From contig CAZEFW010000075.1 of assembly GCA_964511535.1 (NCBI GenBank), positions 1 through 42,563 of the forward strand: a stretch of DNA of 42,563 bases, in the 5' to 3' direction. Positions 15,324 to 24,369 of this stretch are shown one piece after another (the stretch's first letter is position 1; each line of letters starts with the position of its first letter). The stretch is from CAZCFB01 sp964511535 (GTDB lineage Bacteria; Myxococcota_A; Polyangia; GCA-2747355; CAZCFB01). The position numbers and the translations under genes were made by a program. A model generated the notes under the pieces. It was not told the origin of the DNA. It did no database searches and saw nothing but the letters and a program-made list of their open reading frames with translations.

Positions 15324-16277
15324 CTACCGCGACAGCTCGGAGTCGCGCCTCCGGTCCCTGACCAGGACGCTGTGAGGGAAGGTCTTGGCGAACCGCTTGA
15401 GCTCCGCGCCGATCCTGCTGATCTCGCCCACATGGTGCAGGTCACGCGTGGCGTTGGAGACCATGCCGATGGAGATGGACAGCAGCGGGTATTGCTCCAT
15501 CTCGCCCTTGCGGTTCTGCACCGCGATGCCGCCCCGCGCGATGTCCTCGGCGGGGTACCAGGCCGGGACGCGGTCGTCGAACTGGGCGATGATGCTGTCG
15601 CCCACCGGCTCTCCCGCCTCCGGCGCGGTGACCACCACGAAGTCGTCTCCACCGATATGGCCGATGAAGTCGCCCGCCGCGCCATGCTCCTTGGCGGCGC
15701 GGCGCAGGATCTGCCCGGTCTCGCGGATCACCTGATCCCCGCGGTCGAAGCCGAACCGGTCGTTGAAGGCCTTGAAGTGATCCAGGTCCGCGTGCAACAC
15801 GGCGAACCGCGTCTGGCGCTCGAGCCGCGCCTCCAGGGCGGCCTGGATCGAGATGTTTCCGGGCAGGCGAGTCAGCGGGTTGGCCGCGATGTCGCGCTCG
15901 GTGCGCCGCAGCAGCGTGTGCACCCGGGCCAGCAGCTCGGTGGCGTCGAACGGCTTGACGATGTAATCGTCCGCCCCGTCCTCCAGGCCGGACACCCGGT
16001 CCTCCAGGCTGCCCCGGCAGCTGAGCATGATCACCGGCAGGTAGCAGGTGTCGAGGTCCCCCTTGATGACGTGCAGCAGCTCCGAGCCGCTCATGCGCGG
16101 CATCATCTGGTCCACCAGCAGCAGGTCGGGCTCCCGGGCGCGGATCGCCTCGAGCGCCTCCTGACCGTCGGTGGCGGTGCGCACGCGGTAGCGCGATTCG
16201 AGGATGCAGCTAACCGACGCGAGAATGTCCGGCTCGTCGTCTACCGCGAGGATCGTCTTCTTTTTCTGTTGGGGCAA
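15324..16277 (-). CDS. Response regulator with GGDEF-like domain
   Basis: 317 residues. The receiver domain (about 7-125) has acidic pocket D13/D14, phosphoacceptor D56 (LLLVDQMMP) and the conserved Lys in YIVKPFD. A diguanylate-cyclase-like domain (about 135-300) follows, with LHADLDHFKAFND and the signature GGDDF in place of GG[DE]EF. The RxxD inhibitory site is absent (AAGD at that position). Weak, altered or lost cyclic-di-GMP synthesis is possible; the final Asp is conservative. The start is a TTG overlapping the end of the phosphatase gene by 37 nt. No partner histidine kinase is nearby. Confidence 0.8.
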   Translation of the reverse strand: MPQQKKKTILAVDDEPDILASVSCILESRYRVRTATDGQEALEAIRAREPDLLLVDQMMPRMSGSELLHVIKGDLDTCYLPVIMLSCRGSLEDRVSGLEDGADDYIVKPFDATELLARVHTLLRRTERDIAANPLTRLPGNISIQAALEARLERQTRFAVLHADLDHFKAFNDRFGFDRGDQVIRETGQILRRAAKEHGAAGDFIGHIGGDDFVVVTAPEAGEPVGDSIIAQFDDRVPAWYPAEDIARGGIAVQNRKGEMEQYPLLSISIGMVSNATRDLHHVGEISRIGAELKRFAKTFPHSVLVRDRRRDSELSR

Positions 16278-17848
16278 CGGATCCAGCTTCCCAGAAGCCC
16301 CAGCAGCAACACAAGCAAAATCGATCCAGCCGGGCCGCTGCCGCCCCCGGCCTGGCAGGAGCAGCCGTCATCCCCGGTGGCCGGTGGCGTGGTGCCCCCG
16401 CTGTCCGCGGCGGTGGCGCCCGTATCCCCCGCGGCGGCGCCGCTGTCCGGCTTGGAGCCGGCGCCGTCGGCCTGGGTCCCGGCGCTGTCCGCGCTGACCG
16501 CCAGATCGGCCGCCGGGCCGCTGCTGTCAGCGGTGGGCGGCGCCGCGTCGGCCGCCACCCCGGCGTCCGGCTTGGGCGGAGTGAGGCAGGGATCCGGCTG
16601 GGTCACCTTCTTGGACCAGTTGACCGCGTCGAGCTTCTTGCCGCCGTTGTTCAGGGTGGTCAGCTTCAGGCTCTGGTTGTTGATCTCAATGTGGATGTAG
16701 TGGTGCTCCCCGGAGACCTTGATCCGGTTCTTGTTGGTGAACCCGGGCACGAAGATCGGGAACGCGCCCGCGCCGCCGGTGGTGATGTAGACCGTGCCGG
16801 TGTCGTACGAACCGGTGGAGCACAGCTTGGTGCTGCCCGGGTTGGAGCACTTGCTCGGGGCCCAGCGCTCGTAGAAGTGGTTGTGGCTCTGGAACACGAT
16901 GTCCACGTGGTGCTTGTTGATCACCTTGACGAACGCGGCGTTGTGGCCCGCCTCGTTGGGCGCGTGGCCGAACAGCCCCTTTTCGGTGTAGATCGGCCGG
17001 TGCAGGATGACGAACTTCCAGCGCTTCGGGTTGTTGGTCAGCACCTTGTCCAGCCACTTGGCCTGGTCGGTGAACTTGGGGCTGCCCGTGCTGTACGACT
17101 CGGTGGAGACCGAGGCCACGATGACCGGCCCGGCGGTAAACGCGAAGTAGTCCTCGGTGCCGCTGCCGCCCAGGGCCTTGGACGCCCGGGGTAGGTTGAA
17201 GATCCGGTTGTAGTTGGCGCCCTCGCCCTGTCCGGGGCCGTCGTCATGGTTGCCCAGGGCGTACATCAGCGGGATCCGGTGGCTCACGGCGGACGAGCGC
17301 TTGAGGTGGTTGTACCACTGCTTCTGCTTCTTGCCGTCGTGCACGATGTCGCCGCCGTGCAGGACGAAGGCCGGATTGAGCTTGGCCGCCTTGCCCAGCA
17401 GGGTGGCCCACATCATCGAGGATCCAAGGTCGCCCTGCCAACTCTCGGCGCGGCTGTCGCCGAACACCACGAAGTTGAGCTTGCCGCACTGCTTGTGCGG
17501 CTTGGGGCCCGTCTTGAAGTTGTAGATCTGGCTCCAGCCGCCAGAGCTGCCGCCCACCTGGTAGTAGTAGGTGGTGTCCGGGTTCAGCCCCTTGAGGGTC
17601 ACCTCGCTCACCGTGCCCAGGGTGGAGCTCACTTTCGACATGATCCCCTTCTGGGTCTGGGTCAGCGCGCCCTTTGCCGTGCCGTAGCGGATGTTCGCCT
17701 CGGCGGTGCCGGAGTAGGTGCTCCAGGCCACGCCTACATCGCTGCTCGCGTCCCCGGTGATGGAGACCCGCACCGCGCTGGGCGCGGCCAGGGCAGAGGT
17801 GGAAAACAGGACGATGGCCGTGGCCAGGACAGGGGGACAGATGCGCAT
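16241..17848 (-). CDS. Secreted purple-acid-phosphatase-like metallophosphoesterase with MYXO-CTERM tail
   Basis: 535 residues. Signal peptide (VLATAIVLFSTSALA), then an N-terminal fibronectin-like domain (about 22-115) as in purple acid phosphatases, then the metallophosphoesterase core: GDSRAES, GGDIVHDG, GNHDD, HRPIY and SHNHFYERW. An Ala/Asp/Gly-rich linker leads to GCSC, a hydrophobic helix (ILLVLLLGLLGSWI) and KRRRSSR, the MYXO-CTERM sorting signal that is cut and anchored at the surface in Myxococcota. It probably releases phosphate from organic esters outside the cell. ATG 17848 has GAGGAG about 8 nt upstream. Confidence 0.88.
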   Translation of the reverse strand: MRICPPVLATAIVLFSTSALAAPSAVRVSITGDASSDVGVAWSTYSGTAEANIRYGTAKGALTQTQKGIMSKVSSTLGTVSEVTLKGLNPDTTYYYQVGGSSGGWSQIYNFKTGPKPHKQCGKLNFVVFGDSRAESWQGDLGSSMMWATLLGKAAKLNPAFVLHGGDIVHDGKKQKQWYNHLKRSSAVSHRIPLMYALGNHDDGPGQGEGANYNRIFNLPRASKALGGSGTEDYFAFTAGPVIVASVSTESYSTGSPKFTDQAKWLDKVLTNNPKRWKFVILHRPIYTEKGLFGHAPNEAGHNAAFVKVINKHHVDIVFQSHNHFYERWAPSKCSNPGSTKLCSTGSYDTGTVYITTGGAGAFPIFVPGFTNKNRIKVSGEHHYIHIEINNQSLKLTTLNNGGKKLDAVNWSKKVTQPDPCLTPPKPDAGVAADAAPPTADSSGPAADLAVSADSAGTQADGAGSKPDSGAAAGDTGATAADSGGTTPPATGDDGCSCQAGGGSGPAGSILLVLLLGLLGSWIRCPNRKRRRSSR

Positions 17849-17946
17849 CTTTTGGCTCCTCGAGACCCTATATGTTGACCGCGATGCCCGGGGGGGCGCA
17901 AGGGAGACCTGTGCGGTATCATCGTTCGCTGTCACAGGAGAAGCCC

Positions 17947-18600
17947 ATGAGCGAACCTTTGGACCTGATCGTCGTGCAGTACCGCGCCGACCGCGAGGTG
18001 CCCGCTGATCGCGCGGACCTGCTGGTGGACATCCGCGGCGATGCGCTCTTCTCCGGCGCCGAGGCGCTGAAGAAGGCCCGCGAGGTGCGCGCCCTGGTCG
18101 ACGGGCTGCGCGGGCTCGGGCTGCAGGACGACTGCGTCTCGGTGGAGGACATCCAGGCCTTCACCGACAAGGGGCTGTTTTCCCGCAGCTCGTCGGCGCT
18201 GTACGGCCTGCGGGTGCGCTGCCGGGATCTGGAGCTGCTGGCGGACATCCTGGAGCTGACCACCGGGCTGAAGGCCGCCACGCTGACCCGGCTGGAGTGG
18301 GGCTACGACGAGGGCCTGCGCAGGGCCCAGACCGAGCTGCTGCAGGAGTGCGCGGTGCAGGCGCGCGAAAAGGCGGAGGCCGCTGCGGAGGCCGCCGGCG
18401 TACAGCTCGGGCCCCTGCACCGGCTCACCGAGGCGGGCGCGCGCGAGCCGGTGCAGCACCATGTCACGGAGCTCAACGCCTACTCCGTGGCCAGGCGCAA
18501 GAGCCGCTCCCTCAAGGACGAGCTCGGCTTCTCCATCGTGCACAAGCACCGGGTGGAGGTGCGGGTCACCGCGGAGTACTGCATCTCACCGGCAGGTTGA
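17947..18600 (+). CDS. SIMPL-domain (DUF541) protein
   Basis: 217 residues with the SIMPL pattern: an alternating beta-alpha N-terminus (GDALFSGAEALKKAREVRALVDGL), LGLQDDCVSVEDIQAFTD, and a long charged helix (CAVQAREKAEAAAEAAGV) before the last strands. Many SIMPL proteins are periplasmic; this one has no signal peptide and is probably cytoplasmic. Function is unknown in the family. AGGAGAAG upstream of ATG 17947 fixes the start. It converges on the FG-GAP lipoprotein gene with 15 nt overlap. Confidence 0.75.
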   Translation: MSEPLDLIVVQYRADREVPADRADLLVDIRGDALFSGAEALKKAREVRALVDGLRGLGLQDDCVSVEDIQAFTDKGLFSRSSSALYGLRVRCRDLELLADILELTTGLKAATLTRLEWGYDEGLRRAQTELLQECAVQAREKAEAAAEAAGVQLGPLHRLTEAGAREPVQHHVTELNAYSVARRKSRSLKDELGFSIVHKHRVEVRVTAEYCISPAG

Positions 18601-20913
18601 GTAGCCGAGGCCCTTGCAGCCGTTGTTCAGCAGCAGCCGGTTGCCCTTGCCGCTCAGGCTGGTGGCGCCCACGCAGTAGCTGCTCAGCGTGGTCTGGCGG
18701 CCGCTGCCCGGCGTGGCGCAAAAGACGCTGTCAGCCACCGCCACGTTCGCGGCGTTGCGCACCGTCAGGCCGACGCCGCGGTGCAGGCGGCGCACCGTGA
18801 TCAGGCGCGCCTTGACCCCACCCGCCCGGATCAGCAGGCCGTGGCGGTCCGGGTCGGTGACCACCACGCTCTGGGCCACCACGCCCGTGCCGGCCAGGTC
18901 CAGCCCGATGGAGAACCCGCGCAGCTCGGCGAAGCCGGTCACCCGGCCGCCCTTGGCGGTGATACGCACGCCGGTGGCCGGGGCCGCGTGCAGATCGCCC
19001 ACCACCCTCACGGGGTAGTTGGGATCCTTGCCCGACGAGAGAGACATCCACGCCGGGCCGAAGCCGGTGGCGCCCTTGTTCTTCATGTAGACCAGCTGCT
19101 GGCTGGTGCCGGAGACGCGGGAGACCATCATGTCGAGCAGGCCGTCGGCGTCCATGTCGCGCAGCTGGATCGCCCTGTATGAGAACTTGGACTTGTCGGG
19201 CCAGCGCTGGACGAAGACCGCGCCCGCCGCCTTGCGGCCGTGCACGGTGAGCATCCCCGCGGTCTCGCGCGCGCCGGTGACCAGCTCCGGGAACCGGTCG
19301 CCCTCCATGTCGCCCACCGCGACCATGACGTTCTCGCTGATCGGCACCGCGATGTTCTGGTCCACGGTGAAGTTGGCCTTGCCGTCGTTGCGCATCACCG
19401 CGACGGTCTTGCGCTTTCCGGTCTTGGCGTCGAGCAGGGCCAGCACCAGGTCGGTGTCGCTGTCCTTGTCCATGTTGGCCACGCCCAGCGCTTCGCAGTA
19501 CGAGACCGTCAGCTTGGAGGCCGCCAGGGAGCCGCCGCCGCTGTTGAGCCGGACGCGGCAGCGGCGATCAGTGGTGCCGTTGATGCGCGTGGTGAGCAGG
19601 TCCAGGTCGCCGTCGCCGTCGAAGTCCGCCACGTAGACCGGCCAGGCGCCCGAGTCCTGCGACTTCGCGGAGATCCAGGCGTCCTTGAAGGTGGGGCTCT
19701 TGCTGGTGCCGTTGAGCAGGTTGAGCACCAGGTGGCGGCGGCCGTCGTCCGCCCCGGGCAGCGCGTTGGAGGCGATGAGATCCATGCGGCCGTCGGCGTT
19801 GAAGTCGCCCAGGTCGAGGTGCCGGGTGTAGGTCCCCATCCCAACCAGGGTGGGGCCGCCGAACAGGCCGGCGCCGCCGGTGCCCCAGTAGAAGCGCTCC
19901 TTGTTGCCCCAGCTGGCCAGCATCAGGTCCGCCTTGCCGTCCAGGTTCCAGTCCAGGACGCGGGGCTCGATGTAGCTGTTGCCCGTGGGGGACCAGACAT
20001 GCTTGGCTCCGAAGCCGCCCTTGCCGTCGTTGAGGTAGACGTAAAATGGGCCGCTGACCAGGGGCACCAGCAGGTCCAGGTCGCCGTCACCGTCCAGGTC
20101 CGCCGCTGCCGGTTCGCCGCCGAAGCTCTTCTTGGCGTTGGGGTCTTTCCAGCCATCGGTGAACAGCACCCCCGACGAGCTGGCGCTGCCGTTGTTGTTG
20201 TCGAGCGCGGTCAGCGCGCGGCTGGCGCCGCGAGCGTACAGCACGTCCCGGCGCAGGGTGGAGATCACGGTGCGGCCCCCGCCGTCCAGCCACACCCCCT
20301 CGGCGCCGATGACAAAGCAGTCGCCGGAGGCCTTGGCGATGTCGTTGGCCAGCCGGTACTTGGCGCCCTTGATCCAGCCGCTCTTTTTGCAGCCGGTCAC
20401 CTTGATGGGGGTGGAGGTGAAGGAGCGCGCACTGGCCGCCTTGGCCTTGCGGCCCGCCTTGTCCTCGCACAGCACGTTCCAGGTGTGCGCGCCGTCGGGG
20501 ATGGCCCGGCGCACCAGGGGGCTGGCGTCGGGCCCGCTCATGTCCAGCTTTCCGTCCAGCAGCAGCGTGCACTTGACCAGCGGGGAGGCGCTCTTGGCGT
20601 TGAAGCTGAAGGTCACGTCGGCCACCGGCCCGGTCCAGCCCGCCGGCGGGGCCAGCAGGGTGACCGTGAAGCCGGCGGCCCCGTCCCCGGCGGGGGACTG
20701 ATCCGCGGGATTTTTGCCCAGGTCCTGGTTGCCCCGGTCCTTTTTGCCTCCCGGGCCGTCCGCCGGCGCGCGGTGACCGTCCTTCTTGCCTGCCGGGCCG
20801 TCCGCCGGAGCGCCGCCATCATCCTGGCGCCCGAAGCCGGCGCGCAAGCAGCCGCTGGCCAGGGCCAGGGCGAGGCAGAGCAGCCATGTGAGGAGGCGCC
20901 GGGGTCGCAGCAT
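18586..20913 (-). CDS. Lipoprotein with FG-GAP/VCBS repeats
   Basis: 775 residues. Signal with lipobox ASGC (Cys22), then a KKDG/ADGP linker like that of the lipoprotein at 3819. Seven FG-GAP-type calcium loops are visible, among them DLDGDGDLDLLV, DWNLDGKADLML, DFNADGRMDLIA, DFDGDGDLDLLT and DMDADGLLDMMV, indicating a beta-propeller at about 270-640. The C-terminal part (GVRITAKGGRVTGFAELRG onward) resembles right-handed beta-helix turns. It is probably a surface adhesin or binding protein. ATG 20913 gives a clean signal peptide; ATG 20931 is possible. Neither has a ribosome site. Confidence 0.8.
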   Translation of the reverse strand: MLRPRRLLTWLLCLALALASGCLRAGFGRQDDGGAPADGPAGKKDGHRAPADGPGGKKDRGNQDLGKNPADQSPAGDGAAGFTVTLLAPPAGWTGPVADVTFSFNAKSASPLVKCTLLLDGKLDMSGPDASPLVRRAIPDGAHTWNVLCEDKAGRKAKAASARSFTSTPIKVTGCKKSGWIKGAKYRLANDIAKASGDCFVIGAEGVWLDGGGRTVISTLRRDVLYARGASRALTALDNNNGSASSSGVLFTDGWKDPNAKKSFGGEPAAADLDGDGDLDLLVPLVSGPFYVYLNDGKGGFGAKHVWSPTGNSYIEPRVLDWNLDGKADLMLASWGNKERFYWGTGGAGLFGGPTLVGMGTYTRHLDLGDFNADGRMDLIASNALPGADDGRRHLVLNLLNGTSKSPTFKDAWISAKSQDSGAWPVYVADFDGDGDLDLLTTRINGTTDRRCRVRLNSGGGSLAASKLTVSYCEALGVANMDKDSDTDLVLALLDAKTGKRKTVAVMRNDGKANFTVDQNIAVPISENVMVAVGDMEGDRFPELVTGARETAGMLTVHGRKAAGAVFVQRWPDKSKFSYRAIQLRDMDADGLLDMMVSRVSGTSQQLVYMKNKGATGFGPAWMSLSSGKDPNYPVRVVGDLHAAPATGVRITAKGGRVTGFAELRGFSIGLDLAGTGVVAQSVVVTDPDRHGLLIRAGGVKARLITVRRLHRGVGLTVRNAANVAVADSVFCATPGSGRQTTLSSYCVGATSLSGKGNRLLLNNGCKGLGYSTCR

Positions 20914-20962
20914 CTCATTATCATAGTGCACCCGGCAGCGCCGCCGCTATGCTAGCTCTCCC
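20914..20962. promoter_or_regulatory. Short divergent intergenic region with two -10-like hexamers
   Basis: Only 49 nt separate the two divergent starts. Minus strand: TATGAT at 20925-20920, 6 nt before ATG 20913. Plus strand: TATGCT at 20948-20953, 9 nt before ATG 20963. If used, both transcripts would be leaderless or nearly so, in keeping with the lack of ribosome sites. No good -35 is seen for either. Confidence 0.3.
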
Positions 20963-21526
20963 ATGGCCTCCCTGCTCCAGCGCATCGACCGGCTCGACCG
21001 CCTGGCCGTGGCCAGCGCGGCGCGCTACAGGCGGCCCTGGCTCGACTGGCTGTTCGTGCTGCTCAGCTTCTCCGGCACCGGCTATGTCTGGTTCTCCTCC
21101 GCTGGCGTGTTGATGCTGCTCTACCTGCTCGGATTCGGCGGCATCCCGCGGCTGCAGGGGCTGCTGGCGGCCATGCTGGGCGCCTTCCTCTCGCTGGGGG
21201 TGGGGCAGGTGCTCAAGCGGGTGTGGCGGCGGCCGCGCCCCTACGAGGCCCTCGACGGCCACAGGCCCCAGGGGCTGCGCCCGGTGGACGCCTCCATGCC
21301 GTCGACCCACGCGTCCACCGCCGTGGCCCTGGCGGTGGGGTTGTTCATGCTCGGCCACCCGCTGTGGCCCGCCGCGCTGCCGTGGGCTTTGCTCGTGACC
21401 TACTCCCGGCTGCACACCGGGGTGCACTACCCCTCGGACCTGGCGGTGGGGTCCCTGCTGGGGGTGGCGTTTGGCGTGTGGGACTGGCGCTGGTTGGTGG
21501 TGGTCCTGCTCGGGCCGATGCGCTAG
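20963..21526 (+). CDS. PAP2-family phosphatase, integral membrane
   Basis: 187 residues with several membrane helices and all three PAP2 signatures: KRVWRRPRP, PSTHAST and SRLHTGVHYPSD, which carry the catalytic histidines and arginines. Members remove phosphate from lipids such as undecaprenyl pyrophosphate or phosphatidic acid on the outer face of the inner membrane; the actual substrate is not known. It sits 16 nt upstream of the transketolase genes and may share their transcript. Confidence 0.88.
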   Translation: MASLLQRIDRLDRLAVASAARYRRPWLDWLFVLLSFSGTGYVWFSSAGVLMLLYLLGFGGIPRLQGLLAAMLGAFLSLGVGQVLKRVWRRPRPYEALDGHRPQGLRPVDASMPSTHASTAVALAVGLFMLGHPLWPAALPWALLVTYSRLHTGVHYPSDLAVGSLLGVAFGVWDWRWLVVVLLGPMR

Positions 21527-21542
21527 AGTTCGATCACCGCCG

Positions 21543-22421
21543 ATGACCAACCTGGACATCCAGCCAACGCCCGACCGCAGCCTCGACGAGTTGACCGAGA
21601 TCGCACGGCGCGTCCGGGTCTCCATCCTGAGGATGATTCACCGCGCCGCCTCGGGCCACACCGGCTCGTCGCTGTCGTGCGTGGAGATCCTGGTGTCGCT
21701 CTACTTCGCCGAGATGCGGCACTTCTCCATCTTCGCCGACTGGCCCCGGCGTGACCGCTTCATCCTGTCCAAGGGGCACGCCGCGCCGGCCCTGTACGCG
21801 GTGCTGCGCGAGAGCGGCTACATCACCCAGCGCAACCTCGACCGGCTGCGCAACATCAACAGCATCCTGCAGGGGCACCCGGACAGCCGCCGGTGCCCCG
21901 GGGTGGAGGCGTCCACCGGCTCCCTCGGCATGGGGCTGTCCATCGCCCACGGCATGGCGCTGGTGATGCGCGACCCGGGCGCGCGCAACAAGCCGGGCGA
22001 CCGCGAGCCGCGGGTCTATGCGCTGCTGGGCGACGGCGAGTGCCAGGAGGGCCAGGTGTGGGAGGCGGCCATGAGCGCCGCCCACTATCACACCGACAAC
22101 CTGTGCGCCATCGTGGACAACAACGGGCTGCAGATCGACGGCCCGGTGGAGCGGGTGATGGGGGTCGAGCCGCTCAAGGCCAAGTTCGAGGCGTTCGGCT
22201 GGTACGCCGAGGAGGTGGACGGCCACGACCTGGGGGCCCTGCTCGAGGCGCTCGCGCACTGCCGGGAGCGCCGGGGCAAGCCTTCAGCGCTCATCGCGGC
22301 CACCACCAAGGGCAAGGGGGTCTCCTTCGCCGAGAACCAGGTGGGGTGGCATGGCAAGGCGCCAAACGACGAGGAGCTGGCCCTGGCCCTGGCCGAGCTG
22401 GGCGAGGGGGAGCGCGGATGA
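21543..22421 (+). CDS. Transketolase, N-terminal subunit
   Basis: 292 residues, equal to the thiamine-diphosphate-binding half of transketolase. Family blocks: HRAASGHTGSSLSCVEIL, DRFILSKGHAAPALYAVL, TGSLGMGLSIAHGMAL, and the ThDP/Mg motif GDGECQEGQVWEA ending in DNNG. With the next gene it forms the two-subunit transketolase seen in archaea and some bacteria. It transfers two-carbon units in the non-oxidative pentose phosphate pathway. Its stop overlaps the next start (ATGA). Confidence 0.92.
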   Translation: MTNLDIQPTPDRSLDELTEIARRVRVSILRMIHRAASGHTGSSLSCVEILVSLYFAEMRHFSIFADWPRRDRFILSKGHAAPALYAVLRESGYITQRNLDRLRNINSILQGHPDSRRCPGVEASTGSLGMGLSIAHGMALVMRDPGARNKPGDREPRVYALLGDGECQEGQVWEAAMSAAHYHTDNLCAIVDNNGLQIDGPVERVMGVEPLKAKFEAFGWYAEEVDGHDLGALLEALAHCRERRGKPSALIAATTKGKGVSFAENQVGWHGKAPNDEELALALAELGEGERG

Positions 22422-23365
22422 TCCTCTCCACGCGCGAGGAGTACGGCCTGACGCTGGTGCAGCTCGGGCGGCTGAGCCGCGAGCTGGTGGTGCTGGACGC
22501 CGACCTGAGCGGCTCCACCTGCACCCGGCCGTTCTCCGAGACCTTCCCCGACCGGTTCTTCAACATGGGGATCAGCGAGCAGGACATGATCTGCACCGCG
22601 GCGGGCATGTCCCTGGCGGGCAAGATCGCCTTCGCCTCGTCGTTCGCCATCTTCGTCACCGGGCGCTGCTGGGAGCAGGTGCGCCAGGCGGTGGCCATGC
22701 CGGGGTGCAACGTCAACCTGGTGGGCACCCACGGCGGGCTCACCGTGGGCAAGGACGGCGCCTCGCACCAGGCGATGGAGGACATCGCCATCATGCGGGC
22801 CATCCCCTCGATGACCGTCATCGTGCCGAGCGACGCGGTGACCACGCGCAAGGCGGTGATGGCGGCGGCCTATTACCCGGGCCCGGTGTACATCCGGCTG
22901 TCGAGGGAGAAGCTGCCGGTGCTCTTTCCGTCGGAGGAGCCGCTGAAGGTGGGCAAGGGGTGGGTGGTGCGCGAGGGCGACGACGTGACCATCTTCGCCG
23001 TGGGCTGGATGGTGCACACCGCCCTGGAGGCGGCCGACCTGCTGGCTGGCGAGGGGATCAGCGCCCGGGTGGTCGACCCGATCACGGTCAAGCCCATCGA
23101 CGAGCACCTGATCTGCGCCTGCGCCAGGGAGACGGGCGCGGCGGTCACCGCCGAGGAGCACAGCGTCATCGGCGGCCTGGGGGACGCGGTGGGCGACGTG
23201 CTGCTGCGCTGCACGCCGGTGCCCCTGGAGCGCATCGGGGTGCAGGATACGTTCGGCCGCTCGGGCACTCCAAAGGATCTGCTGTCATACTTCGGCCTGA
23301 CCCCCTGGGAGATCGCCAGGGCCGCGCTAAAGGCGGTGGAGCGCAAGCTGACCGCCCGCGCGTAG
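22418..23365 (+). CDS. Transketolase, C-terminal subunit
   Basis: 315 residues covering the pyrimidine-binding and C-terminal domains. MGISEQDMICTAAGMSLAG carries the ThDP-activating Glu; THGGLTVGKDGASHQAMED, RAIPSMTVIVPSDA, VYIRLSRE and AEEHSVIGGLG are family blocks. It works only with the preceding subunit. The 4-nt overlap suggests equal synthesis of the two. Confidence 0.92.
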   Translation: MILSTREEYGLTLVQLGRLSRELVVLDADLSGSTCTRPFSETFPDRFFNMGISEQDMICTAAGMSLAGKIAFASSFAIFVTGRCWEQVRQAVAMPGCNVNLVGTHGGLTVGKDGASHQAMEDIAIMRAIPSMTVIVPSDAVTTRKAVMAAAYYPGPVYIRLSREKLPVLFPSEEPLKVGKGWVVREGDDVTIFAVGWMVHTALEAADLLAGEGISARVVDPITVKPIDEHLICACARETGAAVTAEEHSVIGGLGDAVGDVLLRCTPVPLERIGVQDTFGRSGTPKDLLSYFGLTPWEIARAALKAVERKLTARA

Positions 23366-23378
23366 GAGATTGTTGACC

Positions 23379-24311
23379 ATGCGCAGCCTGAAGCTCTTTA
23401 CCGGAAGCTCCAACCCGCAGCTCTGCCACTCGGTGGCCAAGATCCTCCAGACCGAGGTGAGCGACGCCGAGGTGCGTCGGTTCTCCGACGGCGAGGTGTA
23501 CGTGGCGATCAACGAGAGCGTGCGGGACCACGACGTCTTCCTGATGCAGAGCACCTCGTACCCCGGCAACGACAACCTGATGGAGCTGATGCTGATGGTG
23601 GACGCCTGCCGGCGGGCGTCGGCGGCGCGGGTCAACGTTGTGATGCCCTACATGGGCTACTGCCGCCAGGACCGCCAGGTGCGGCCGCGGGTGCCGATCT
23701 CGGCCAAGGTGGTGGCCAACATGCTCACCTCGGTGGGGGTGGATCGGGTGATCACCATCGACATCCACGCGGCGCAGATCCAGGGGTTCTTCGACATGCC
23801 GGTGGACCACCTGCGCACCGAGGCGATCCTCATCGACTACCTGCGCGGGCAGGAGCTCAAGGAGCCGGTGGTGGTCTCTCCCGACGCCGGCGGCGTGGAG
23901 CTGGCCAGCGTGTTCACCATGGGGCTGGGCGGCAACATGGCGCTCATCGACCGGCGGCGCGGCTCGCCGGCCAAGGCTCGCACCATGCACCTGGTGGGCG
24001 AGGTGGAGGGCCGCGACTGCGTCCTGGTGGACGACATGGCTGACACGGCGGGCACGCTGGTGGAGGCGGCCGACGTGCTGATCACCAACGGCGCCAAGAG
24101 CGTGGCCGCCGCCGTGACCCACCCGGTGCTCAGCGGGCCCGCGGTGGACCGGGTGGCCAGGTCCAAGATCGACCGGCTCATCTCCACCGACACGATCCCC
24201 CTGCCGCGGGAGAAGCAAATCGACAAGATCAGCGTGGTCTCGGTGGCGCCGCTACTGGCCGCCGCGATCCAGAACGTACACACCGGCGAGTCGGTGACCC
24301 AGCTCAGCTGA
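23379..24311 (+). CDS. prs: Ribose-phosphate pyrophosphokinase (PRPP synthetase)
   Basis: 310 residues. It makes PRPP from ribose-5-phosphate and ATP for nucleotide, His and Trp synthesis. Visible motifs: FTGSSNPQLCHSVAKIL, RFSDGEVYVAINESVR, the catalytic flexible loop (YCRQDRQVRPRVPISAK), TIDIHAAQIQGFF and the PRPP-binding loop VLVDDMADTAGTL. The usual loop reads DDMIDTAGT, so Ala replaces a hydrophobic residue there. It follows transketolase by 13 nt and so lies in the pathway that supplies its substrate. ATG 23379 is preferred over TTG 23370, which lies too close to AGGAG. Confidence 0.93.
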   Translation: MRSLKLFTGSSNPQLCHSVAKILQTEVSDAEVRRFSDGEVYVAINESVRDHDVFLMQSTSYPGNDNLMELMLMVDACRRASAARVNVVMPYMGYCRQDRQVRPRVPISAKVVANMLTSVGVDRVITIDIHAAQIQGFFDMPVDHLRTEAILIDYLRGQELKEPVVVSPDAGGVELASVFTMGLGGNMALIDRRRGSPAKARTMHLVGEVEGRDCVLVDDMADTAGTLVEAADVLITNGAKSVAAAVTHPVLSGPAVDRVARSKIDRLISTDTIPLPREKQIDKISVVSVAPLLAAAIQNVHTGESVTQLS

Positions 24312-24369
24312 CGCCCCGGCCGGCCCTCTGGTTCCGCAGCCAGCGCCGGCCTCACCCTGGAGCTCTTGC

